Below the pieces are notes generated by a model. The model searched no databases and was not told where the DNA came from. It saw only the letters and a program-made list of their open reading frames with translations. From Flavobacteriaceae bacterium (GTDB taxonomy: Bacteria; Bacteroidota; Bacteroidia; Flavobacteriales; Flavobacteriaceae): a DNA stretch of 6,560 nucleotides. The position numbers were made by a program, and so were the translations under genes. Location of the stretch: the NCBI GenBank assembly GCA_002714815.1, contig PAYI01000032.1, forward strand, positions 49,513-56,072, given 5' to 3'. The first letter of the stretch is position 1; the number at the start of each line of letters is the position of its first letter. Positions 1 to 5,532 of the stretch are shown here, in pieces.

Positions 1-1261
1 TATCATAATCTTTATATCCTTTACCATCAGCTCCAAGACCATTTCTTTTAACTTCTAAAGATTGAGTTGCTTTGTGAAGAGCCTCTTGGAAAGATCTCCC
101 AATTCCCATTACCTCCCCAACAGATTTCATTTGTAAACCTAGAGTCCGGTCAGAACCCTCAAATTTGTCAAAATTCCAACGTGGAATTTTGACAATAACG
201 TAATCTAAAGTAGGTTCAAATAAAGCAGAAGTAGATTTTGTAATTTGATTGTCCAGTTCATCTAAAGAATAGCCTATTGCAAGTTTGGCAGCAATTTTTG
301 CAATAGGGTAACCAGTTGCCTTAGATGCCAATGCAGATGACCTTGAAACTCTTGGATTAATTTCAATGGCAATTATATCTTCATTTTTATCTGGACTTAC
401 AGCAAACTGAACATTACAACCACCAGCAAAGTCTCCAATACTTCGCATCATATGTATAGCCATATCTCTCATGCGTTGAAATGTCTTGTCAGATAATGTC
501 ATGGCAGGAGCTACTGTAATTGAATCTCCTGTATGAATACCCATAGGATCCATATTTTCAATTGTACAAATAATGACTACATTGTCATTTTTATCTCTTA
601 GTAATTCTAGCTCATATTCTTTCCAACCAATTAAGGCTTTGTCAATCATGACTTCATGAATAGGAGAAATTTCCATACCTCTGGTTAAGAGTTCATCAAA
701 GTCTTCAGCCTTATGAACAAAAGATGCTCCAGCACCACCTAAAGTATAGGAAGCTCTAATTACTAAAGGAAAACCGAATTCTTGAGCAATTTCCTGGCCT
801 TTAAGAAAAGAGTTTGCAGTAGCCTGCGGAGCCATATCAATCCCAATATTTGTCATCAACTCTCTAAATTGTTCACGGTCTTCAGTTATCTGAATAGCAT
901 CAATATCCACTCCAATAATTTGAACATCAAAATCCTCCCAAATTCCCTTCTCAGCAGCCTCAATACAAAGATTAAGAGCAGTCTGACCTCCCATAGTAGG
1001 CAAAACTGCATCAACCTTGTGCTTTTTTAGTATTTCAATAATTGATTTAGTATTTAAAGGTTTTAGGTAAACATGATCTGCCATTGATGGATCAGTCATT
1101 ATTGTTGCTGGATTAGAGTTGATTAGAACTGTTTCTATACCATCCTCCCTGAGGGATCGTAATGCTTGAGAACCTGAATAGTCAAATTCACAAGCTTGAC
1201 CAATGATAATTGGACCAGAACCAATAACTAAAATACTTTTTATAGAATCTACTTTTGGCAT
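1..1261 (-). CDS. carB: Carbamoyl-phosphate synthase large subunit, N-terminal 420 residues (cut by window edge)
   Basis: Large, ammonia-using subunit of carbamoyl-phosphate synthase. It makes carbamoyl phosphate from bicarbonate, ATP and ammonia channelled from the CarA glutaminase, feeding cytoplasmic pyrimidine and arginine synthesis. The visible 420 residues read without a stop to the left edge. They cover the pre-ATP-grasp domain (about 1-125; GSGPIIIGQACEFDYSGSQA at 14-33, NPATIMTDP at 50-58, TMGGQTALN at 89-97) and the first ATP-grasp domain (about 126-400). The latter holds SYTLGGAG at 171-178, GWKEYELE at 212-219 and the metal/ATP-binding stretch EINPRVSRSSALASKATGYP at 300-319. Bacterial CarB is roughly 950-1070 residues, so over half is missing because the window ends; nothing looks broken. 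The ATG at 1259-1261 puts the standard family N terminus (MPKxxSIKS) first and has no Shine-Dalgarno, as is usual in Bacteroidota. carA is not adjacent on the visible side. The gene lies behind the rpmH terminator, so it needs read-through or its own weak promoter; TATATTTA at 1278-1285 on the minus strand is one base off the -7 consensus. Confidence 0.97.
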   Translation of the reverse strand, partial: MPKVDSIKSILVIGSGPIIIGQACEFDYSGSQALRSLREDGIETVLINSNPATIMTDPSMADHVYLKPLNTKSIIEILKKHKVDAVLPTMGGQTALNLCIEAAEKGIWEDFDVQIIGVDIDAIQITEDREQFRELMTNIGIDMAPQATANSFLKGQEIAQEFGFPLVIRASYTLGGAGASFVHKAEDFDELLTRGMEISPIHEVMIDKALIGWKEYELELLRDKNDNVVIICTIENMDPMGIHTGDSITVAPAMTLSDKTFQRMRDMAIHMMRSIGDFAGGCNVQFAVSPDKNEDIIAIEINPRVSRSSALASKATGYPIAKIAAKLAIGYSLDELDNQITKSTSALFEPTLDYVIVKIPRWNFDKFEGSDRTLGLQMKSVGEVMGIGRSFQEALHKATQSLEVKRNGLGADGKGYKDYD

Positions 1262-1284
1262 AATAAAATTTACAATTTAAATAT

Positions 1285-1320
1285 AAAAAAAGGTGTTACT
1301 ATTAAGAAAGCAACACCTTT
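1285..1320 (-). terminator. Intrinsic terminator downstream of rpmH
   Basis: On the minus strand a perfect 9-bp stem (AAAGGTGTT at 1320-1312 pairing with AACACCTTT at 1297-1289) encloses a 14-base loop. A run of seven T follows, at 1291-1285 and partly overlapping the stem end. It begins about 20 bases after the rpmH stop codon. The plus strand has no T-tract after the hairpin, so it acts on minus-strand transcription. It separates rpmH from carB, although some read-through into carB is possible. Confidence 0.85.
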
Positions 1321-1341
1321 AATATTGAATAATTTCACCAT

Positions 1342-1500
1342 TTAACTTTTATGTCCTTGTTCTGAAGATACAGATAATTTTTTTCTTCCTTTAGCACGTC
1401 TTGCAGCAATTATTTTACGCCCACTAGCTGTCCCCATTCTTTCTCTGAAACCGTGTTTGTTTATTCTTTTTCTTCTTGATGGCTGAAATGTTCTTTTCAT
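1342..1500 (-). CDS. rpmH: 50S ribosomal protein L34
   Basis: Small, very basic protein of the large ribosomal subunit, 52 residues. The universal L34 pattern is complete: MKRTFQPS at 1-8, then RRKRINKHGFRERM at 9-22, GRKIIAARRAKGRKKL at 27-42 and a short tail (SVSSEQGHKS). A tail of this kind is common in Bacteroidota L34. The frame stays open for 24 codons upstream, to an ATG at 1570-1572, but the ATG at 1498-1500 is the right start: MKRTFQPS is the invariant family N terminus, and a promoter -7 element (1539-1546) lies inside the would-be extension. The best Shine-Dalgarno, AAGGAGT at 1527-1521, is unusually distant (20 bases between it and the ATG). The gene is followed by an intrinsic terminator and then carB. 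It is not next to rnpA or dnaA here, unlike the arrangement in many other bacteria. Confidence 0.97.
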   Translation of the reverse strand: MKRTFQPSRRKRINKHGFRERMGTASGRKIIAARRAKGRKKLSVSSEQGHKS

Positions 1501-1520
1501 ATCGCTTTTGTCTGGGATGT

Positions 1521-1527
1521 ACTCCTT
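1521..1527 (-). promoter_or_regulatory. Shine-Dalgarno-like AAGGAGT, unusually far from the rpmH start
   Basis: The minus strand reads AAGGAGT here, the only strong Shine-Dalgarno match in front of any gene in the window. Twenty bases separate it from the rpmH ATG, far more than the usual 5-9. No other plausible start codon lies at a normal distance in frame. It may be a chance match, or the spacer may fold to bring it closer. Confidence 0.3.
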
Positions 1528-1538
1528 ATAAAGTCGGG

Positions 1539-1567
1539 CAAATATACAACAACTTTTTTTCTTCCAA
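1539..1567 (-). promoter_or_regulatory. Promoter of rpmH (Bacteroidota-type)
   Basis: The minus strand has a perfect -7 element TATATTTG (1546-1539, consensus TAnnTTTG) with a TTG at 1567-1565, spaced 18 bases, matching the -33 element of the Bacteroidota housekeeping sigma factor. Transcription would start near 1530, giving a leader of about 30 bases before the ATG at 1500. This is the best two-part promoter match in the window. Confidence 0.65.
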
Positions 1568-1588
1568 TCCAAACGGTATTAAAAAACA

Positions 1589-1616
1589 TTCACAATTGTT
1601 TTTTTAACTTTGTGAA
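1589..1616. repeat. 7-bp inverted repeat overlapping a promoter
   Basis: TTCACAA at 1589-1595 and its perfect complement TTGTGAA at 1610-1616 are separated by 14 bases, so the arm centres are 21 bp apart, about two helical turns. The right arm covers the end of the -7 element TAACTTTG. The layout suits a dimeric repressor site, but arms this short can arise by chance in AT-rich DNA. Confidence 0.3.
1605..1612 (+). promoter_or_regulatory. -7 promoter element for the membrane-TPR gene
   Basis: TAACTTTG matches TAnnTTTG exactly, 12 bases before the ATG at 1625. No good -33 TTG stands about 19 bases upstream. The start of transcription would fall near 1617-1620, leaving only a few untranslated bases. 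The element overlaps the right arm of an inverted repeat (1589-1616). Confidence 0.45.
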
Positions 1617-1624
1617 AAAATGAA

Positions 1625-2140
1625 ATGTTTCCAAAATTCATAAAACTAATTCTCGCGCTCCTAACTTTTAGTTATGGTATTTATCAATTTATTGAAGATT
1701 ACATTGGCAATGGAATAATGATGACGCTTCTTTCGGCTATATTTATTTTATTATACTTCAAAAATGAAATTATATTTTTAGCTTTTTTGCGTTTAAGAAA
1801 ACAAGATTTCGATGGAACCGAAAAATGGCTTATGCGAATATCTAATGTTGAAAAAAATTTAGTGCGAAAGCAACAAGGTTATTATAATTATCTTTTTGGA
1901 ATTATTAACTCTCAAAAAAATCTAACCCAAGCTGAAAAGTTTTTTAAAACTGCAATAAAGCTTGGCTTGTCAATGAACCATGACTTGGCAATGGCCAAAA
2001 TGAGCTTGGCAGGAATTTATCTTCAAAAAAGACGTAAAAGAGAAGCTCAGCATCTTCTAACTGAAGCAAAAAAACTAGACAAACATGGAATGCTAACAGG
2101 TCAGATGAAAATGATTCAACAACAAATGAAACGCATTTAG
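1625..2140 (+). CDS. Small membrane-anchored protein with TPR-like helices, function unknown
   Basis: A 171-residue protein I cannot name. Two hydrophobic segments (about 5-23 and 31-55, joined by a short loop containing ED) should anchor it in the inner membrane as a hairpin. The rest is basic and helical. Residues about 83-116 (QQGYYNYLFG...AEKFFKTAIKLG) and 119-152 (HDLAMAKMSLAGIYLQKRRKREA...) resemble two TPR units, with the usual small and aromatic residues at helix contacts, so a protein-protein contact role in the cytoplasm is a reasonable inference. The start at 1625 is chosen because the ATG at 1620 opens only a seven-codon frame. The predicted promoter lies 12 bases upstream, so the mRNA may be almost leaderless. 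The gene diverges from rpmH and converges on the lytic transglycosylase gene with a 4-base overlap (its TAG at 2138-2140). I see no enzymatic motif. Confidence 0.8.
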   Translation: MFPKFIKLILALLTFSYGIYQFIEDYIGNGIMMTLLSAIFILLYFKNEIIFLAFLRLRKQDFDGTEKWLMRISNVEKNLVRKQQGYYNYLFGIINSQKNLTQAEKFFKTAIKLGLSMNHDLAMAKMSLAGIYLQKRRKREAQHLLTEAKKLDKHGMLTGQMKMIQQQMKRI

Positions 2141-3051
2141 TGATGTTTCTGGTCGGGAATCATAATTTCATAGTATTTTCTCGACTTATTATTTAAGTGA
2201 TTTTGAATTAACCATGGGTTATGAATTTTCAATAACTTATAATTTATGTCTTGTTCTTTTGCAAAAACAGCAATATTTTCAATAGGTTTATTCAATCCAA
2301 TTATTTTTACTGGAATGGGTTGGTACAAATCAGATTGTTCAAATATAAAACCATAGCGTTTTGGATGAGACATAATTTCTTTTACTGCAAGAATTCTAAA
2401 AAGATAACGACTAGTTTCATTATTTAATAATAGGTCATAATAACCATTAACTAATTGATTATTTAATGACCTATCAGTACCATACATACCCAGATTATAT
2501 GAAGCTGCAGCAAGCGTCCAGCTTCCAAATCGTTCTTTAGCTTTAAGGATATACTTACATGCCACTCGAGTAGATTTTTCAATATGATATCTTTCATCTA
2601 CATTTTTATTTACCTCCAATCCATATTCTCTTGCTGTTGTTGGCATTAACTGCCAAAACCCTTTTGCACCTCTTGGTGATCGAACATTCTCTAAACCACT
2701 TTCAATGACAGCTAGATATTTAAAGTCATCTGGAACACCTTCTTCTCTAAGAATTAATTCAATTTTTGGAAACCATTTGTTAGCTTTTTTTAACAAAAGC
2801 ATCATATTGGATTGCCAATAAGTATTGACCAATAATTCTTTGTCCAAACGCTCCTTTATATCTGGTGATTCAAGAGGAGCTTTTTCACCACAAAAATCAA
2901 CTGAATCCGGAAGCTTTAGAGCATACACTTTCAATGATTGTCCTCCATCATGTTTAATAAATGCATTTAGAAATTCGGGATTTAATGTGCTAAAACCCAA
3001 AACAAATAATACTGAAATAGGGATAATAGCTATATATAATTTAGGGTTCAT
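2137..3051 (-). CDS. Lytic transglycosylase with SLT domain (MltD-like)
   Basis: Cleaves the MurNAc-GlcNAc bond of peptidoglycan in the cell envelope, leaving 1,6-anhydro-MurNAc ends; used in wall turnover and remodelling. The protein has 304 residues. A hydrophobic segment at 5-21 acts as a signal peptide or anchor and has no lipobox cysteine. A linker follows (LDKELLVNTYW at 69-79 is typical of the Bacteroidota group), then the SLT domain at about 95-225. Within it, the likely catalytic Glu117 lies in AVIESGL, with GAKGFWQLMP at 128-137, ASYN at 183-186 and ETSRYLFRILAVKEI at 212-226. The C-terminal part (about 245-300; PVKIIGLNKPI, then ELLKIHNPWL-like residues) resembles the LysM-like tail of this group. 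The ATG at 3049-3051 lacks a Shine-Dalgarno. The gene lies 29 bases behind the alpha/beta hydrolase gene, so co-transcription is likely, although a -7-like element sits in the gap. Its stop overlaps the opposing gene by 4 bases. Confidence 0.92.
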   Translation of the reverse strand: MNPKLYIAIIPISVLFVLGFSTLNPEFLNAFIKHDGGQSLKVYALKLPDSVDFCGEKAPLESPDIKERLDKELLVNTYWQSNMMLLLKKANKWFPKIELILREEGVPDDFKYLAVIESGLENVRSPRGAKGFWQLMPTTAREYGLEVNKNVDERYHIEKSTRVACKYILKAKERFGSWTLAAASYNLGMYGTDRSLNNQLVNGYYDLLLNNETSRYLFRILAVKEIMSHPKRYGFIFEQSDLYQPIPVKIIGLNKPIENIAVFAKEQDINYKLLKIHNPWLIQNHLNNKSRKYYEIMIPDQKHH

Positions 3052-3075
3052 TATTTGAAATTAATGGTGTTATGT

Positions 3076-3083
3076 CAAATTTA
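3076..3083 (-). promoter_or_regulatory. Possible internal -7 element before the lytic transglycosylase gene
   Basis: The minus strand reads TAAATTTG, an exact TAnnTTTG match, and its first three bases are the TAA stop codon of the alpha/beta hydrolase gene. Transcription would start near 3070, about 18 bases before the transglycosylase ATG. No -33 TTG is present at the right distance; an A-tract lies there instead. TAAATTTG is easily formed by chance in DNA this AT-rich. Confidence 0.3.
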
Positions 3084-3737
3084 ATTTTTTTTTAAGATTT
3101 TGGGTAATTCTTCGTTAAACCACTTTGCTTGAGTAATAATAATGGCATGTCCACCTTTAATTTTAACAAAAGGGGCTTTAAGATTATTAATTGGAAAAAC
3201 TGTATCAGAGACTCCATGAATATGTATTATATCTTTTTGAATTTTATCCTGTTTCCAGTGAACAAGTTTATCAATTGCCCAATTTAAATATTCAGGGTCA
3301 CGCTCTGAAAGATAGCGTTGGTAAAGAGCTATCCTTTTTTTAATTCCTTTTCCAAAAGCAAATAAAGCTAAATGATCTATATTATTTATCCACTGAGTGG
3401 GAAGAAATTTGTGGATATTTGTTTTTTGTGCCATTTTCATTGTAAATGGGAGTTCTGAATTATTTTTTATGCTAGACACAATTACTACTTTGTTAACTGA
3501 AATTAACTTTGCCATTTCTTGAACTATAATCCCACCAAAGGAAACACCTAAAAGTATAGGGTCTTTGTGGGTAACTCTCTCACACATTCGTTCTGCATAA
3601 GAACTTAATGATTCATCTTTTTTTGGTGGGATCCAACTTAATAGGTTTATCTCAAAGATAGGCGGTAGGTTAAAATTTTCGAAAATTTTTGAGTTTGCAG
3701 CCATGCCAGGCATACAATATAATGGAATAGGGTCCAT
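3081..3737 (-). CDS. Alpha/beta hydrolase, substrate unknown
   Basis: An alpha/beta-hydrolase fold protein of 218 residues, probably a cytoplasmic esterase, lipase or thioesterase; nothing visible fixes the substrate. From the ATG at 3735-3737 the order is a strand and oxyanion-type loop (LYCMPGMAANSKIF at 6-19, replacing the usual HG motif), then the nucleophile elbow GVSFGG at 64-69 with Ser66. The likely acid is Asp178 (HGVSDTVFP) and the likely catalytic His is His197 (KGGHAII), so the triad appears complete. The cap between elbow and acid is short and helical. The frame continues upstream to a TTG at 3758 (7 more residues), but the ATG is preferred: an AAGAGA lies 5 bases before it, and the family starts just before the first beta strand. 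No signal peptide is seen. It is the first gene of a likely two-gene unit with the lytic transglycosylase. A nine-A run near the 3' end (minus strand) could promote slippage, but only in the last few codons. Confidence 0.85.
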   Translation of the reverse strand: MDPIPLYCMPGMAANSKIFENFNLPPIFEINLLSWIPPKKDESLSSYAERMCERVTHKDPILLGVSFGGIIVQEMAKLISVNKVVIVSSIKNNSELPFTMKMAQKTNIHKFLPTQWINNIDHLALFAFGKGIKKRIALYQRYLSERDPEYLNWAIDKLVHWKQDKIQKDIIHIHGVSDTVFPINNLKAPFVKIKGGHAIIITQAKWFNEELPKILKKN

Positions 3738-3776
3738 TTTATCTCTTAAAGTAGACAATTTCTTGGTTATTTTTTT

Positions 3777-3784
3777 TATTTTTG
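3777..3784 (+). promoter_or_regulatory. Weak candidate -7 element for the GNAT-like gene
   Basis: TATTTTTG fits TAnnTTTG on the plus strand but sits in a T-rich run and has no -33 TTG about 19 bases upstream. It would give a leader of about 55 bases before the ATG at 3847. It is the only exact match in this 109-base gap on this strand; a degenerate promoter closer to the gene is equally possible. Confidence 0.2.
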
Positions 3785-3802
3785 TATCCCTTATAGTAAT
3801 TG

Positions 3803-3810
3803 CAAATTTA
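3803..3810 (-). promoter_or_regulatory. -7 promoter element for the hydrolase-transglycosylase unit
   Basis: The minus strand reads TAAATTTG, an exact TAnnTTTG match. The nearest upstream TTG (in AAGATTGATT) is 22 bases away, a little long for a -33 element. Transcription would start near 3797, leaving a leader of about 60 bases before the hydrolase ATG at 3737. Confidence 0.4.
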
Positions 3811-3846
3811 AAACATTACTGAATAATATAATCAATCTTTAGGATT

Positions 3847-4140
3847 ATGAGTGAATTGACTTTGATAAATAATGAATTTTTGCGCCAATTTGAAATTAAA
3901 GTAGAGAATAGCTTAGCCCGAATCGAATACTCTGAACAAGAAAGAAAAATTTTCTTGACAAAACTACACATTCCCGAAAATATAGAAAACAAAGAATTAG
4001 AAGAAAAATTTATAATCAAGGTTCTTGAATTTATTTCTGAAAAAAACCTCAGAGTAGTTCCCACATCACCTAAAATTGCAAGATTTGTTCGTTCAAACAG
4101 ACGCTATAAACAATTGCTACCAGTTGGTATAAAACTTTAA
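3847..4140 (+). CDS. Small GNAT-like protein (YjdJ/COG2388-type fold), probably cytoplasmic
   Basis: A 97-residue protein resembling the small single-domain N-acetyltransferases of the YjdJ/COG2388 type. The resemblance rests on the order of elements. A beta-rich first half (FLRQFEIKVENSLARIEYS at 11-29, then KIFLTKLHIPE at 34-44) is followed by a helix (about 49-66). The strand-turn signature NLRVVPTSPKIARFVRSNRR at 67-86 parallels the family's 'G-[LI]-K-[VI]-[VI]-P-L-C-P-F' end region. The usual acetyl-CoA loop R-G-x-G-x-G/A should follow the IPE strand, but residues 45-53 read NIENKELEE instead. Either it is not an active acetyltransferase or it binds its cofactor differently. The C-terminal YKQLLPVGIKL looks like a conserved Bacteroidota tail. 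The start has only a weak AGGA upstream. The gene diverges from the hydrolase gene and converges on mtaB with a 4-base overlap. The 82-codon antisense frame across it is a shadow. Confidence 0.8.
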   Translation: MSELTLINNEFLRQFEIKVENSLARIEYSEQERKIFLTKLHIPENIENKELEEKFIIKVLEFISEKNLRVVPTSPKIARFVRSNRRYKQLLPVGIKL

Positions 4141-5489
4141 TTTAAATGCCGAAACCTCACGAGCCCTTTTTCGTCAATTTGCTCTAATTGTACCTTATGT
4201 AAGGTATTTACCAATTTAGGATCCCAAGGTGCCCTAACCTTAATATAGTTTTCTGTAAACCCAGTTATATACCCCTCTTTATTCTGTCCCTCAAATAAGA
4301 CGGTACAAGTTTTACTCAGTTGAGATTCATAAAATGAATGACGTTTTTTTGCTGAAAGTGCACGTAAAGTTTTACTCCGTTCAAAACGAATAGAAGGGTC
4401 CAACCCGCCCTTCATTTCTGCAGCTTCTGTATCAGGCCTTTCTGAGAAGGTGAAAACATGAAGATAGGAAACTTCTAGCTCAGAGAGAAAATGATAGGTT
4501 TCTAAAAAATCTTCTTCAGTTTCTCCCGGATAGCCAACAATGACATCGGCTCCTATACAAGCATCAGGTAATAAAGTTTTAATTTTTTTAATCCGTTCTC
4601 TATATAAAGAAGATAAGTATCGACGTTTCATGCTCTTCAAAATTTTGTCACTACCACTTTGCAAAGGAATGTGAAAATGAGGAACAAATCGTTTACTTTT
4701 TGCTATAAATTTGATGATTTCATCATTTAAAAGATTAGGTTCTATAGAAGAAATACGGAATCGATTTATTGATTCTAAATTATCTAAAGTAGTAATTAGT
4801 TCTAAGAAGGTGTTTTTGTGATTTTTATTTCCAAACTCGCCTTTCCCATAATCTCCTATATTTATTCCTGTCAAAACAATCTCTTTCAGTCCTTCAGCAG
4901 CAATTTTTTGTGCATTTTTTATTATACTTTCTAAGTTATCACTTCTAGAAATACCCCTTGCTTTTGGAATGGTACAATAGGTACACTTATAATCACAACC
5001 ATCTTGAACTTTCAGAAAAGCTCTTGTCCGGTCTGTTAAAGAATAGCTACTTTCATAGAAGTTGGCTTCTTCAATTTCACAAGCATGTACTTCCCCAAAT
5101 TCTTTTTTAGTAAGATTTTTTATGTACTCTGCTAATTTAAATTTTTCAGTTGCTCCAAGAACCAAATCAACTCCCTCTAGCGAAGCAATTTCTTCAGGTT
5201 GTAATTGTGCATAGCAGCCAATTGCAGCAATAAATCCGTTTGGATTTTGATTCAATACTTTTTTCACCAAACCTCTAAGACGTTTATCGGCATTTTCAGT
5301 TACCGAACAAGTATTGATCACATATATTTCTGCAGGACTATCGAAAGAAACTTTTTTGAAATTCATTGCATCAAATCCTCTTGCAATAGTAGCCGTTTCC
5401 GAAAAATTAAGTTTACATCCCAGAGTTTTAAAGGCAATTCTAGGAAAAGTGACTGATTTTGCTTCTGAAGTATATTTTATGTTTCCCAT
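4137..5489 (-). CDS. mtaB: tRNA t6A37 methylthiotransferase MtaB
   Basis: Radical-SAM enzyme that adds a methylthio group to N6-threonylcarbamoyladenosine at position 37 of ANN-decoding tRNAs, giving ms2t6A and improving codon reading. At 450 residues it has the full length of the family. An N-terminal UPF0004 domain (about 17-130) carries the three auxiliary-cluster cysteines C25 (KTLGCKLN), C61 (NTCSVT) and C92 (GCYAQ). The radical-SAM domain (about 155-385) holds CDYKCTYC with C165, C169 and C172, then IPKARG. SSIEPN at 247-252, HIPLQSGS at 273-280 and VIVGYPGET at 316-324 are also typical. A TRAM-like tRNA-binding domain follows (about 386-447). KTLGCKLN and the short spacing favour MtaB over MiaB or RimO. 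The ATG at 5487-5489 has no Shine-Dalgarno; the promoter lies 28 bases upstream. The stop overlaps the GNAT-like gene's stop. All key residues are present. Confidence 0.95.
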   Translation of the reverse strand: MGNIKYTSEAKSVTFPRIAFKTLGCKLNFSETATIARGFDAMNFKKVSFDSPAEIYVINTCSVTENADKRLRGLVKKVLNQNPNGFIAAIGCYAQLQPEEIASLEGVDLVLGATEKFKLAEYIKNLTKKEFGEVHACEIEEANFYESSYSLTDRTRAFLKVQDGCDYKCTYCTIPKARGISRSDNLESIIKNAQKIAAEGLKEIVLTGINIGDYGKGEFGNKNHKNTFLELITTLDNLESINRFRISSIEPNLLNDEIIKFIAKSKRFVPHFHIPLQSGSDKILKSMKRRYLSSLYRERIKKIKTLLPDACIGADVIVGYPGETEEDFLETYHFLSELEVSYLHVFTFSERPDTEAAEMKGGLDPSIRFERSKTLRALSAKKRHSFYESQLSKTCTVLFEGQNKEGYITGFTENYIKVRAPWDPKLVNTLHKVQLEQIDEKGLVRFRHLN

Positions 5490-5505
5490 AAGAGTTTTAA
5501 AGCCT

Positions 5506-5513
5506 TAAATTTG
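5506..5513 (+). promoter_or_regulatory. -7 promoter element of the substrate-binding protein gene
   Basis: TAAATTTG matches TAnnTTTG exactly, 19 bases before the ATG at 5533, so the leader would be about 12-14 bases. A GTTT at 5481-5484 is the nearest -33-like sequence, with a 21-base spacer. The element is within three bases of the oppositely directed mtaB -7 element. Confidence 0.45.
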
Positions 5514-5516
5514 CAT

Positions 5517-5524
5517 CAAATATA
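5517..5524 (-). promoter_or_regulatory. -7 promoter element of mtaB
   Basis: The minus strand reads TATATTTG, identical to the -7 element of rpmH. No good -33 TTG is found at 19 bases; one lies only 13 bases upstream. Transcription would start near 5509, leaving a leader of about 20 bases. The element faces a plus-strand -7 element three bases away (5506-5513). Confidence 0.5.
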
Positions 5525-5532
5525 TCAACAAA

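Noticed and set aside
782..1030. Plus-strand open frame of 82 codons
   Set aside because: It lies antisense inside carB, whose minus-strand frame has full family motifs. The predicted protein is low-complexity Ser/Asn/Leu-rich with no recognisable fold.
1501..1572. 24-residue N-terminal extension of L34
   Set aside because: L34 begins with MKRTFQPS, and a promoter with -7 and -33 elements lies inside or next to the extension, so it is not translated.
2825..3058. Plus-strand open frame of 77 codons
   Set aside because: Antisense shadow of the lytic transglycosylase N terminus, with no coherent features of its own.
3085..3093. Nine-base A run (minus strand) as a programmed frameshift site in the hydrolase gene
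   Set aside because: It falls within the last few codons, so slippage would change only the tail. There is no downstream domain in another frame and no stimulatory structure was seen.
3738..3758. TTG start giving a 225-residue hydrolase
   Set aside because: The ATG at 3735-3737 has an AAGAGA at a suitable distance and gives the expected N terminus. TTG is rare as a start and adds only 7 unconserved-looking residues.
3738..3846. Possible small RNA or riboswitch in the hydrolase/GNAT gap
   Set aside because: The gap is AT-rich with no stable hairpin, no terminator and no recognisable aptamer pattern; only promoter-like words are present.
3816..4064. Minus-strand open frame of 82 codons
   Set aside because: Antisense to the GNAT-like gene, whose plus frame shows family-like motifs. 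The antisense peptide shows none.
5205..5508. Two plus-strand open frames of 83 and 64 codons
   Set aside because: Both are antisense to the N-terminal domain of mtaB, where conserved cysteines fix the real frame.
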